A stretch of DNA of 64,000 bases, from contig DAITAC010000004.1 of the NCBI GenBank assembly GCA_036824465.1, positions 38,868 to 102,867 on the forward strand. Reading direction: 5' to 3'. The position numbers were made by a program, and so were the translations under genes. The notes below the pieces were generated by a model that was not told the DNA's origin, did not search any database, and saw only the letters and a list, made by a program, of their open reading frames with translations. Positions 17,450 to 25,314 of this stretch are shown here, piece by piece. Source of the stretch: JAKOQB01 sp036824465 (GTDB taxonomy: Bacteria; Pseudomonadota; Gammaproteobacteria; Burkholderiales; Burkholderiaceae_F). The stretch's first letter is position 1. Every line of letters starts with the position of its first letter.

Positions 17450-17622
17450 GGCAATGTCGAGCCTCCGGTGCATTGATCATGAAAAACGGGAGCGCAGATG
17501 ACCGGGCGTCCTTTCATCTGGCTCTTCTTTGTGTCGATCCGACAAAGGGCCGCCGCCGGGCGCGCAGTAATCACGCCGCACGGACCCACCTGCACCGCCA
17601 CGGGGATGTTCCCTTGCCGCAT
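17446..17622 (-). CDS. Small ORF coupled to qhpA
   Basis: A 58-residue ORF beginning MRQGNIPVAVQVGPCGVITA, with four cysteines (C15, C27, C43, C51) and a basic middle. It matches nothing I recognise. Support: a near-consensus AAGGAGG site six to seven bases before the ATG at 17622, and a TGA that overlaps the qhpA start (ATGA). It could be a real small protein of the operon or a leader whose translation gates qhpA. Nothing in its composition indicates a membrane or exported protein. Confidence 0.5.
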   Translation of the reverse strand: MRQGNIPVAVQVGPCGVITARPAAALCRIDTKKSQMKGRPVICAPVFHDQCTGGSTLP

Positions 17623-17879
17623 CGATCCCTCCTTGAATTGCGCGCCCTCTTCCTCGGGGCACGTCCGAACAGATCATTCCCGCCGATTCTCAGGACCTCG
17701 CCAAAGAACCGTTATCCAGAATCGGCAATGCACTGCCCGACTCTTAATGCAGATCAAGGAGTCGCGATGGCGGCGGCGATGCAGGGGATCTCAATGAGCT
17801 TGCGCACTTGATTGCAGCCTGAAGCGCGGGCCGCGCGTCCCGGGGGATCGACGAAATGCCGCGAGCGCAGAGCGGCTTC
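17623..17879. promoter_or_regulatory. Upstream region of the qhp operon with inverted repeat
   Basis: This non-coding region must carry the qhp promoter. A perfect 9-bp inverted repeat GCCGATTCT/AGAATCGGC occupies 17682-17690 and 17718-17726, centre spacing 36 bases, a candidate site for a dimeric regulator (QhpR of known systems is AraC-type). I see no clear -35/-10 pair. No regulator gene is adjacent. Confidence 0.4.
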
Positions 17880-17908
17880 AAAAAAAACGGACGCCCTGAT
17901 GGCGCCCG
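17880..17908 (-). terminator. Intrinsic terminator of the cox-type operon
   Basis: On the minus strand CGGGCGCC-ATCAG-GGCGTCCG (8-bp stem with one G-U pair, 5-base loop) is followed by eight T. It lies 25 bases after the coxM stop and separates that operon from qhp. Confidence 0.85.
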
Positions 17909-17932
17909 TGCGTTCAGGAAAGATCCTTCAGA

Positions 17933-18730
17933 TCAACCCAGCGCCTGAGCGACCGCCCGCTTTGCCAGCACCGGGATCAGGTGCGCGCGGTACTCGGCGC
18001 TGCCATGGATGTCGCTGTTCAGACCCGAGGCCGCGATACTGACGCCGTCACAGGCAGTGGGCGTGAAGCTCTTGTCCAATGCCTCTTCGAGTGCCTTGGC
18101 GCGAAACACGCAGGCACCGGCGCCCGTGACTGCGACTCGAACGCCGGCCCCGGTCCTGGCGACGAACACGCCGACGATCGCAAAGCGCGAGGCGGGCTGC
18201 TTGAACTTCAGGTACCCAGCCTTCTCTGGTACCGGAAAGCTCACCGCCGTGATCAGTTCGCCGGGATTCAGCGCCGTGTCGTACAGGCCCTTGAAGAATC
18301 CATCGGCCGCTATCTTGCGGGCGTTGGTCTGAATCGTCGCCTCCAGACCCAACGCCGCCGCGGGATAACACGCAGCCGGATCATTGTTGGCAATAGAGCC
18401 GCCGATCGTGCCGCGGTTGCGCACCGCGCGATCGCCGATGCCCGATGCCAGCGTCGCGAGCGCCGGGATCAGTCGTTTGACATCCGCCGATGCGGCAACG
18501 GTCGCATGGGTGGTCATTGCGCCGATGGTGATCGTGTTGCCCTCCACGCGGATTCCCGAAAGATCCGCGATGCCGGACAGATCGATGAATCCGCCCGGCG
18601 ACGACAGTCCGAGTTTCATCGACGGCAGCGTCGACTGCCCGCCCGCGAGCACCTTGTCATCCGCGTGCGTGTGCATCAGCTTGACCGCCTCGGCCACCGA
18701 GGCGGGGCGGTGATAGTGCATTTCTTCCAT
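17933..18730 (-). CDS. coxM: Molybdenum hydroxylase FAD subunit (CoxM-like)
   Basis: A 265-residue FAD-binding medium subunit of the xanthine dehydrogenase/CO dehydrogenase family. Motifs: HYHRPASVAEAVKLM at the start, VLAGGQSTLPSMKLGL (AGGQS FAD loop near residue 32) and the second FAD loop TIGGSIANNDPAAC near 110. It passes electrons from the [2Fe-2S] subunit to an acceptor. The ATG at 18730 is preceded by GGGAGC. It ends the coxS-coxL-coxM set, 10 bases after coxL. Substrate not evident; see coxL. Confidence 0.9.
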   Translation of the reverse strand: MEEMHYHRPASVAEAVKLMHTHADDKVLAGGQSTLPSMKLGLSSPGGFIDLSGIADLSGIRVEGNTITIGAMTTHATVAASADVKRLIPALATLASGIGDRAVRNRGTIGGSIANNDPAACYPAAALGLEATIQTNARKIAADGFFKGLYDTALNPGELITAVSFPVPEKAGYLKFKQPASRFAIVGVFVARTGAGVRVAVTGAGACVFRAKALEEALDKSFTPTACDGVSIAASGLNSDIHGSAEYRAHLIPVLAKRAVAQALG

Positions 18731-18740
18731 CTTGTGCTCC

Positions 18741-21104
18741 CTATATCTTCGCGGACTGCATCGTCTTCCACACGCTGTATGGACTGACCGGCATCGGTAC
18801 ATCGCGGATACCCAGATGCCACAGCGCATCGGTCACCGCATTCATCACCGCGGCAGGGGCGCCGATCGCGCCGGCTTCACCGCATCCTTTGACGCCGAGC
18901 GGATTGTGCGTGCACGGCGTGCCCTTGACCGTGTTGACGATGAAATGCGGCAAGTCATCGGCGCGCGGCATCGCATAGTCCATGTAGGAACCGGTGACGA
19001 GCTGGCCGTCCTCGTTGTAATGGCAGCCTTCGAGCAAAGCCTGGCCGATTCCTTGCGCCAGGCCACCGTGCACCTGACCTTCGACGATCATCGGGTTGAC
19101 CACATTGCCGAAGTCGTCGGACGCGGCGAAGCGATCGATCGTCACCTTTCCGGTGGCCGGATCGACCTCTACCTCGCACACATAGGAGCCGGCCGGGTAG
19201 GTGAAGTTGGTCGGGTCGTAGAACGCATTCTCGTTCAGCCCCGGCTCGAGCTTGTCGAGCGGGTAGTTATGCGGCACGTACGCGGTCAGAGCGATCTCGG
19301 CAAACGTCTTCCTGCGATCGGTGCCGGCCACGCGGAATTCGCCGTTGGCGAATTCGATGTCACCTTCGCTGGCTTCGAGCAGATGCGCGGCGATCTTCTT
19401 GCCTTTGGCAATGACCTTGTCGACCGCCTTGACGATCGCGGTGCCGCCGACCGCGAGCGAGCGACTGCCATAGGTGCCCATGCCGAACAGCACCTTGCCC
19501 GTATCGCCGTGCTGGATATCGACATCGTCGAGGCCGATACCCAGCCGGTCCGCGACGACCTGCGCAAACGTGGTCTCATGTCCCTGCCCGTGCGAGTGCG
19601 AGCCGGTGAAAACCGTGACCTTGCCGGTCGGATGCACGCGCACTTCACCCGCCTCGAAAAGGCCCGCGCGCGCACCGAGCGCCCCCGCGATGTTCGACGG
19701 CGCGAGGCCACACGCCTCGATATAGCAGGCGTAACCGATGCCACGCAGCAGACCCTTGCCGGCCGACGCGGCCTTGCGTGCCGCATAGCCCTTGATGTCC
19801 GCAACCTGCTGCACGCGCTGCAGTGTCGCCTCGTAATCGCCCGTGTCATAAGTAAGACCGACCGGTGTCGCGTACGGAAAGGCACGGATGAAGTTCTTGC
19901 GCCGCAGTTCAGCCGGGTCCATCTTCAATTCACGCGCCGCGGTTTCGACAATGCGCTCGACGACATAAGTAGCCTCGGGCCGTCCCGCGCCGCGATAGGC
20001 ATCGACGGGCGCGGTGTTGGTGAACACCGCCTGCACCTCGCAGTAGATCGCGGGTGTCACGTACTGGCCCGCGAGCAGCGTCGCATACAGGATGGTCGGT
20101 ATGCACGAAGCGAAGGTCGACAGATACGCGCCCATGTTGGCGGTTGTATGCACGCGCAACGCGATGAACTTGCCATCCCTGTCGAGCGCAAGTTCGGCTT
20201 TGGTCACATGGTCGCGGCCGTGCGCATCGGACAGGAAGCTCTCTGAGCGCTCCGCAGCCCACTTGATCGGCCGGCCGACCTTTTTCGACGCCCACACCAG
20301 CGCGGTTTCCTCGGCGTACAGATAGATTTTCGAACCGAAGCCACCGCCGACATCGGGCGCGATCACGCGCACCTTGTGTTCGGGCAGTCCGAGCACGAAC
20401 GCGGTCATCAGCAGCCGCTCGACGTGCGGATTCTGGCTCGCGACGTACAGCGTGTACGAATCGTCGTGCCGTGTGTACATCGCGTTGGCGGCACGCGGCT
20501 CGATGGCGTTCGGAATCAGCCGGTTGTTGACGAATTCCAGGCGCGTGACATGCGCGGCCCTGGCAAAGGCCGCGTCGGTGGCGGCCTTGTCGCCGCAGCC
20601 CCACGTGTAGCAGACGTTGTCGGGGGCGATGTCGTGCACCGCGATCTTGCTCTTCGCCGCGGTGGCGGTTTCGACTACTGGGTCGAGCACCTGGTAGTCG
20701 ACATCGATCATGTTGGCGGCGGCCTTCGCCTGCGCGAGCGTTTCGGCCACCACGAGCGCAACCTGATCGCCCACATAGCGCGCCTTATCCGCGGCAATCA
20801 CCGCGTGCTTCGGCTCCTTCATCGGCGTGCCGTCGATCGAATTGATCAGCCAGCCGCACGGCAGGCCTCCGATCGACGAGAAGTCCTTGCCGGTATAGAT
20901 GCCAAGGACGCCCGGCGCTTTCGCCGCCGCCGCGGTGCTGATGGAACGGATCTTCGCGTGCGCATGCGGACTGCGCAGGAAGTAGCCGTAACTCTGGTTC
21001 GGCAACGTGACATCGTCGGTGTATTGCCCGGCGCCGGTGAGGAAGCGGTAATCCTCCTTGCGTTCGACGGCGCGGCCGATGAATCCTGCCTTGGGGTCAT
21101 TCAT
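18741..21104 (-). CDS. coxL: Form II CoxL-like molybdenum hydroxylase large subunit
   Basis: A 787-residue Mo-pterin subunit of the xanthine dehydrogenase family. The active-site loop reads AYRGAGR at 369-375, the form II type, and not the AYxCSFR of genuine CO dehydrogenase. Other landmarks are VGGGFGSK near 252 and the catalytic-glutamate region GVKGCGEAGAIGAP near the C-terminus. It therefore probably hydroxylates an aldehyde or heteroaromatic compound; CO oxidation is doubtful. In this window aldehyde oxidation would fit the amine dehydrogenases. coxS is upstream, with a REP-like palindrome between the two. Confidence 0.9.
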   Translation of the reverse strand: MNDPKAGFIGRAVERKEDYRFLTGAGQYTDDVTLPNQSYGYFLRSPHAHAKIRSISTAAAAKAPGVLGIYTGKDFSSIGGLPCGWLINSIDGTPMKEPKHAVIAADKARYVGDQVALVVAETLAQAKAAANMIDVDYQVLDPVVETATAAKSKIAVHDIAPDNVCYTWGCGDKAATDAAFARAAHVTRLEFVNNRLIPNAIEPRAANAMYTRHDDSYTLYVASQNPHVERLLMTAFVLGLPEHKVRVIAPDVGGGFGSKIYLYAEETALVWASKKVGRPIKWAAERSESFLSDAHGRDHVTKAELALDRDGKFIALRVHTTANMGAYLSTFASCIPTILYATLLAGQYVTPAIYCEVQAVFTNTAPVDAYRGAGRPEATYVVERIVETAARELKMDPAELRRKNFIRAFPYATPVGLTYDTGDYEATLQRVQQVADIKGYAARKAASAGKGLLRGIGYACYIEACGLAPSNIAGALGARAGLFEAGEVRVHPTGKVTVFTGSHSHGQGHETTFAQVVADRLGIGLDDVDIQHGDTGKVLFGMGTYGSRSLAVGGTAIVKAVDKVIAKGKKIAAHLLEASEGDIEFANGEFRVAGTDRRKTFAEIALTAYVPHNYPLDKLEPGLNENAFYDPTNFTYPAGSYVCEVEVDPATGKVTIDRFAASDDFGNVVNPMIVEGQVHGGLAQGIGQALLEGCHYNEDGQLVTGSYMDYAMPRADDLPHFIVNTVKGTPCTHNPLGVKGCGEAGAIGAPAAVMNAVTDALWHLGIRDVPMPVSPYSVWKTMQSAKI

Positions 21105-21140
21105 TGTGTGTCTCCCTATGCCGTCGCCGTCAGCCGTCAG

Positions 21141-21177
21141 CCCTCACCCCGACTCCTCCCACCGAGGCGGGAGAGGG
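21141..21177. repeat. REP-like palindrome between coxL and coxS
   Basis: CCCTCACCCCGACTCCTCCC followed by a short loop and GGCGGGAGAGGG forms an imperfect hairpin. The same family occurs twice in metG (43272-43311 inverted, 43721-43758 same orientation). This is an interspersed palindrome in an intergenic gap of 96 bases. Confidence 0.7.
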
Positions 21178-21200
21178 CAAGTTCGAGGGGCGCATTGCCT

Positions 21201-21674
21201 TCACTTGCCCATCGCCTGTGCGCCGAGTGCCACGGCTTTCACGATGTTCTGGTATCCGGTGCAGCGGCAGAAGTTGCCTTCCAGCCCTTCGCGGATTTCC
21301 TTTTCATTCCCGTGCGGCCAGTGCGTGACCAGATCGATCGCGCTCATCACCATCCCCGGTGTGCAGAAGCCGCACTGCAATCCATGGCAGGTCTTGAACG
21401 CAGCCTGCATCGGGTGCATCGAGCCATCGGCCGGTGTGATGCCTTCGATCGTCGTCACCTCGGCGCCCTGCATCTGCGCCGCCAGCACGTTGCAGCTCTT
21501 CACCGCGCGGCCATTGACGTGCACGGTGCAGGCGCCGCACTGCCCGGTGTCGCAGCCGACGTGCGTGCCCGTCAAGCGCAGGCTCTCGCGAATGAAGCTG
21601 ACGAGCAGCGTGTCGGGCGCAACGTCGGCGGTGATCGCCTTGCCGTTGACCCGCAGTGATAGCGGGACAGCCAT
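21201..21674 (-). CDS. coxS: Molybdenum hydroxylase [2Fe-2S] subunit
   Basis: A 157-residue small subunit with an N-terminal plant-type [2Fe-2S] domain (CDTGQCGAC then a later C) and a C-terminal domain with the second cluster (CGFCTPGM and CRCTG). These ligands match the CoxS/XdhA-type family exactly. It transfers electrons from the molybdenum centre in CoxL to FAD in CoxM. It is the first gene of the S-L-M operon; 177 bases separate its start from the preceding YCF48-like gene stop. Confidence 0.93.
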   Translation of the reverse strand: MAVPLSLRVNGKAITADVAPDTLLVSFIRESLRLTGTHVGCDTGQCGACTVHVNGRAVKSCNVLAAQMQGAEVTTIEGITPADGSMHPMQAAFKTCHGLQCGFCTPGMVMSAIDLVTHWPHGNEKEIREGLEGNFCRCTGYQNIVKAVALGAQAMGK

Positions 21675-21851
21675 GATGACTCCTTGGATTGAATTCGTTC
21701 TTCTTCGACTACGTTACGCGCCTGGCGATGGCATTGCGCGGAGAGGGCAAGTTACTGCCTTGCAGTCCGACAACGCAAGCGCGCGAGTGTTCGCCACGTA
21801 TTCAGGCGATGAGCGCCTGCGCAAACCCCGCCGGGCTGCGGGCAATCCGAC

Positions 21852-22877
21852 CTATGGCGATTGAATGCCCGCCGGTCCGAGCAGCAGATACCCGCGCTTC
21901 GTCGCGAGCACGGCTGCAGTGTTGCGCCGATCCTCTCGCATCTGAGCCTCGAAACTTGCACCGCCATTACGGCTGACGAGCGTGACGCCGTTCATCCCGG
22001 CAACAACGACCGTGCCGTCGGCAAGCTGCGCGCCTCCCGCGAGAGACTGGTCGGTTCCGGTGGAAATCAGCGTCCATTTCTGTCCCTCGTCGGTGCTGCG
22101 CAGTACCGTACCCCGCATGCCCCACAGCAGCAGCGCCCCGTCGGCCAGCGCAGCGCCGCCCCAGATCGACCCTTTATAGGGCAGCGTAATGGCCTTGAAA
22201 CTCTGCCCCGCGTCCTCCGAACGAAACGCGATGCCGCTTTCGGCCGCAATCAGCGCCAGCTTGCCACGCGCAACAATCTGGTTCAGATGCCGCTCGCCGA
22301 GCTCGCCCGGCGCAATTTCGAACGATGTCCAATTCGCACCGCCATCGCTGCTGCGCGCGGCGTATCCGTACGGCCCGACAACAAGGCCATTCTTCTCGTC
22401 GCGAAACCACACTGAAAACAGCGCATCCTTGCCGTCGATCCTGCCCGCCAGCAGCTGCCAGGTATCGCCGCCATCGAGCGTGCCGATCACGACGCCGCCA
22501 TGCCCGACTGCCCAGCCGGTGCGCTCGTTGATGAACACGACCGCCGTCAGCGTGGTTCGCGTGGGAACGGATTTCGCCTGCCGCCAACGCGCGCCATCAT
22601 CGTCCGACAGCAATACATGGCCATATTCGCCGACGGCGATCAGGCGGTTGCCGGCGCTCGCGCCCGCCAGGAGAAGGTTGGTCGTTGCCAGATCCGACTT
22701 GCGCGCAGCGCCGCCGCCGGCCGAGGACGCCGCCCCGGCCAACGCCGGCGCTGCGTCCGCCGCGTGTGCGAGACGCCAGCCACAGATGCCAGCAACTGCA
22801 AATGCGCTGCCGAGCGCCCGTATTGCGCCGCGCCGGGTATCCAACCTGCGAGAGATCGTCGATCGCAACATCGCCAA
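21852..22877 (-). CDS. YCF48-like (BNR-type) exported propeller protein
   Basis: A 341-residue protein with a signal peptide-like N-terminus (Arg-rich, ends HAADAAP) and repeated blades such as GEYGHVLLSDDDGARW, GHGGVVIGTLDGGDTW, GPYGYAARSSDGGANW and GMRGTVLRSTDEGQKW. These are the Asp-box repeats of the photosystem II stability factor YCF48 family. In proteobacteria such proteins are commonly encoded beside MMPL/RND and DUF1302/DUF1329 genes, as here; the start is one base from the RND stop. It is presumably a periplasmic partner of the transporter. No enzyme activity can be assigned. Confidence 0.85.
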   Translation of the reverse strand: MAMLRSTISRRLDTRRGAIRALGSAFAVAGICGWRLAHAADAAPALAGAASSAGGGAARKSDLATTNLLLAGASAGNRLIAVGEYGHVLLSDDDGARWRQAKSVPTRTTLTAVVFINERTGWAVGHGGVVIGTLDGGDTWQLLAGRIDGKDALFSVWFRDEKNGLVVGPYGYAARSSDGGANWTSFEIAPGELGERHLNQIVARGKLALIAAESGIAFRSEDAGQSFKAITLPYKGSIWGGAALADGALLLWGMRGTVLRSTDEGQKWTLISTGTDQSLAGGAQLADGTVVVAGMNGVTLVSRNGGASFEAQMREDRRNTAAVLATKRGYLLLGPAGIQSP

Positions 22878-22878
22878 G

Positions 22879-25239
22879 TCAATGTGTCATCAGTGGGCGC
22901 TTCACTGGTCCGCGACGCGGGATCAGCGTATCGATCACAACTGCCAGCGCCGGCAGCAACGACATCGCCATCACCATGTTGATCATGAACATGAAGGCCA
23001 GCAGCAAACCCATGTCGGCCTGGAACTTCAGATCCGAGAAACCCCAGGTCGCCACACCGATTGACAGCGTGATCGCGGTGAAGATCGTCGCGTTACCGGT
23101 CTCCAGCAAAGCGTTCTTGAACGCCGGCTCGATCGACATGCCGCCCGCCAGGTAGGCCTGCAGGCGGTTGTAGATGTAGAACGCGTAGTCCACGCCGATG
23201 CCGACCGCCAGCACCATCACCGGCAACGTGGCCACCGTCAATCCGATGTCCAGCACCTTCATGAACCAATAGCCGAGGAAGGTGGCGAGCGTCAGCGGCA
23301 CGCAGCACGCGATCATCGCGCGCCAATCGCGGTACGTGATCAGCACCAGCAGCACGATCGTCGCATAGACGTAGATCATCATCGGCAGTTCGGTGCGCTC
23401 AAGCACTTCGTTGGTGGCCGCCTGCACACCCGCATTGCCGCTGGCCAGTCTCACCTTCACGGTCTCGCTGCGGTTCTCCTCGCGGTAACGCTTGGCCGCA
23501 TCGACCACCGCCCTCAACGTCACCGCCTTGTGGTCGGCCAGACTGACGTTGATAGGCAGCACCGAGCAGCGCGGGTCGTACAAACCGGACCCCTCGCCCG
23601 CCAGTCCGATGAAGCTCGCCATCGAGCGCGCGTCGCGCGGCAGCGCCTGCCATTTGGGGTTGCCTTCGTTGAAACCGGAGGCGCCGACCTTGACCAGTGC
23701 CGGCAGGCTCGCCACCCCGATCACGCCCGGAACATTCGTCATTACCCAAGAAAGGTCATCGACGTACGACATGCGCTGGAATTCATAGCAGCCGTCCTGC
23801 GGCATCTCCGCGACCAGCGTGAACACGTCCAGCCCGAGTCCGAATTTCTCGACGATCGCGACCGCGTCGCGGTTGTAGCGCGATTCCTCGCGCAGCTCCG
23901 GCGCACCCGGTTTCAGATACCCGATATGCCGATCACTGGATTGCCACACGGCCACCGCGAACAGCCCCGCTGCCGCGGCCGTGACCGCAAACGCGACCCG
24001 GCGCTCGGCGACGCGGTCCACCTTCTTCATCCAGCGCTCTCGCTCCAGCCTCAGCGCCGTGATGCGACGCACGAAGTCCGGGCCGAAACGGAAGAACGAT
24101 GCCACGACCGGCAGCATCACGAGGTTGGTGATGATCTTGTACGCCACCCCGATCGAGGCGGTCAGCGACAACTCGCGGATCATCGGGATCGGTATCAGGT
24201 ACAGCGTGGCGAATCCGACGAATGCGGTCACCAGCGCCATCGTGCCGGGCACCAGCAGGCCACGGAAGCTCGAGCGCGCCGCGTCGTACCCGGACAGCCC
24301 GCCGCAGATCGAGCGCGAGATGTAGTTGACCTGCTGCACGCCATGCGACACGCCGATCGCAAACACCAGGAACGGCACCAGGATGGCAAGCGGATCCAGC
24401 CCGTAGCCGAGCAGTTGCAGCGTGCCGAACTGCCACACCAGCGACACCAGCGACGACGTCAGCGCAGCAAAGGTGAACGCGATCGAGCGGCTATACCAGT
24501 AGACCGCGAGTGCGGTCAGCACGAACGCGAGTGCGAAGAACCGCATCACGCTGCGCGCGCCGTCGGCGATGTCGCTGATCTGCTTGGCAAAGCCGATCAC
24601 CTGGATCTTTGTGTCGGCGTCCTCGAACTTGCTTCGCAGCTCGGTCTCGATACGGCGGCCGAGCTCGATGTAGTCTGTCTTCTCGCGCGTCTTCGGATCG
24701 AAATCAAGCAGGTCGGCGATCACCATCGCGGCCGTCGCGTCGTTGGCGACCAGGCTGCCGACATAGCCGCCCTGGATCACGTTTTCGTGGATCTGGACAA
24801 CGTGCGCATCGGTCAGATTCTCCGGCGTCACGTTGCCGCCGATGACATCGCGCGCCTTGAAGCCTTCTTCAGTGATCTGCAGCACGCGTGTATTCGGCGT
24901 CCACAGCGAACTCACGGTGCGCCGGTCGATGCCGGGCATGTACAGCACCGCCTGCGTGACGTCGTTGAGGCGGCGCAGGAACGCGACGTTCCACACGTCG
25001 CCCTTGGTGCGCGCGACCGCGACCATCAGGCGGTTCGCGCCGAAGATCTGATCGCGGTACTGGAAGAAAGTGTCGGTGTATTCGTGTCCGGTCGGAAGCT
25101 GCTTGTCGAAACCCGCGTCCATGCGCAACCTGGTCGCGAACAGTCCCAGCACGACGGTCAGCAGACCGAGCAGAATGAGCGTCGCGACGCGGTGACGGAA
25201 GATCACCGCCTCGAGCCGTCGAACGATGAGCTCGATCAC
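22879..25239 (-). CDS. RND/MMPL-family transporter
   Basis: A 786-residue inner-membrane protein of the MMPL/RND superfamily. It has one N-terminal transmembrane segment, a periplasmic loop, a cluster of five to six helices around residues 230-400, then the same pattern again (second loop about 430-620, helices about 620-770). The two halves carry repeats such as VSHGVQQVNYISRS and VGIGVDYAFYIYNRL. It should be proton driven. With an outer-membrane DUF1302 protein and a periplasmic DUF1329 protein it likely moves a hydrophobic compound, direction unknown. The start is GTG at 25239. Confidence 0.87.
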   Translation of the reverse strand: MIELIVRRLEAVIFRHRVATLILLGLLTVVLGLFATRLRMDAGFDKQLPTGHEYTDTFFQYRDQIFGANRLMVAVARTKGDVWNVAFLRRLNDVTQAVLYMPGIDRRTVSSLWTPNTRVLQITEEGFKARDVIGGNVTPENLTDAHVVQIHENVIQGGYVGSLVANDATAAMVIADLLDFDPKTREKTDYIELGRRIETELRSKFEDADTKIQVIGFAKQISDIADGARSVMRFFALAFVLTALAVYWYSRSIAFTFAALTSSLVSLVWQFGTLQLLGYGLDPLAILVPFLVFAIGVSHGVQQVNYISRSICGGLSGYDAARSSFRGLLVPGTMALVTAFVGFATLYLIPIPMIRELSLTASIGVAYKIITNLVMLPVVASFFRFGPDFVRRITALRLERERWMKKVDRVAERRVAFAVTAAAAGLFAVAVWQSSDRHIGYLKPGAPELREESRYNRDAVAIVEKFGLGLDVFTLVAEMPQDGCYEFQRMSYVDDLSWVMTNVPGVIGVASLPALVKVGASGFNEGNPKWQALPRDARSMASFIGLAGEGSGLYDPRCSVLPINVSLADHKAVTLRAVVDAAKRYREENRSETVKVRLASGNAGVQAATNEVLERTELPMMIYVYATIVLLVLITYRDWRAMIACCVPLTLATFLGYWFMKVLDIGLTVATLPVMVLAVGIGVDYAFYIYNRLQAYLAGGMSIEPAFKNALLETGNATIFTAITLSIGVATWGFSDLKFQADMGLLLAFMFMINMVMAMSLLPALAVVIDTLIPRRGPVKRPLMTH

Positions 25240-25273
25240 GCGCGCCCTACTGGTGGTGCGAACGACACAAGGC

Positions 25274-25310
25274 CGAGGGCGGGATGGTCGTAGCGACCAT
25301 CCCGCCCTCG
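25274..25310. terminator. Perfect 17-bp hairpin between DUF1302 and RND genes
   Basis: A 17-bp perfect inverted repeat (CGAGGGCGGGATGGTCG, loop TAG) lies between the DUF1302 stop (25315) and the RND start (25239). No T tract follows on either strand, so it may be an RNA-stabilising or attenuating intercistronic hairpin rather than a full terminator. Confidence 0.6.
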
Positions 25311-25314
25311 CGCA

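Noticed and set aside
17725..17738. Sigma-54 site upstream of qhp (GGCAGTGCATTGC on the minus strand)
   Set aside because: The GG to GC distance is one base too short for a -24/-12 promoter.
18741..21104. CO dehydrogenase by the coxSLM gene names
   Set aside because: The active-site loop is AYRGAGR, the form II type, and not the AYxCSFR of genuine CO dehydrogenase.
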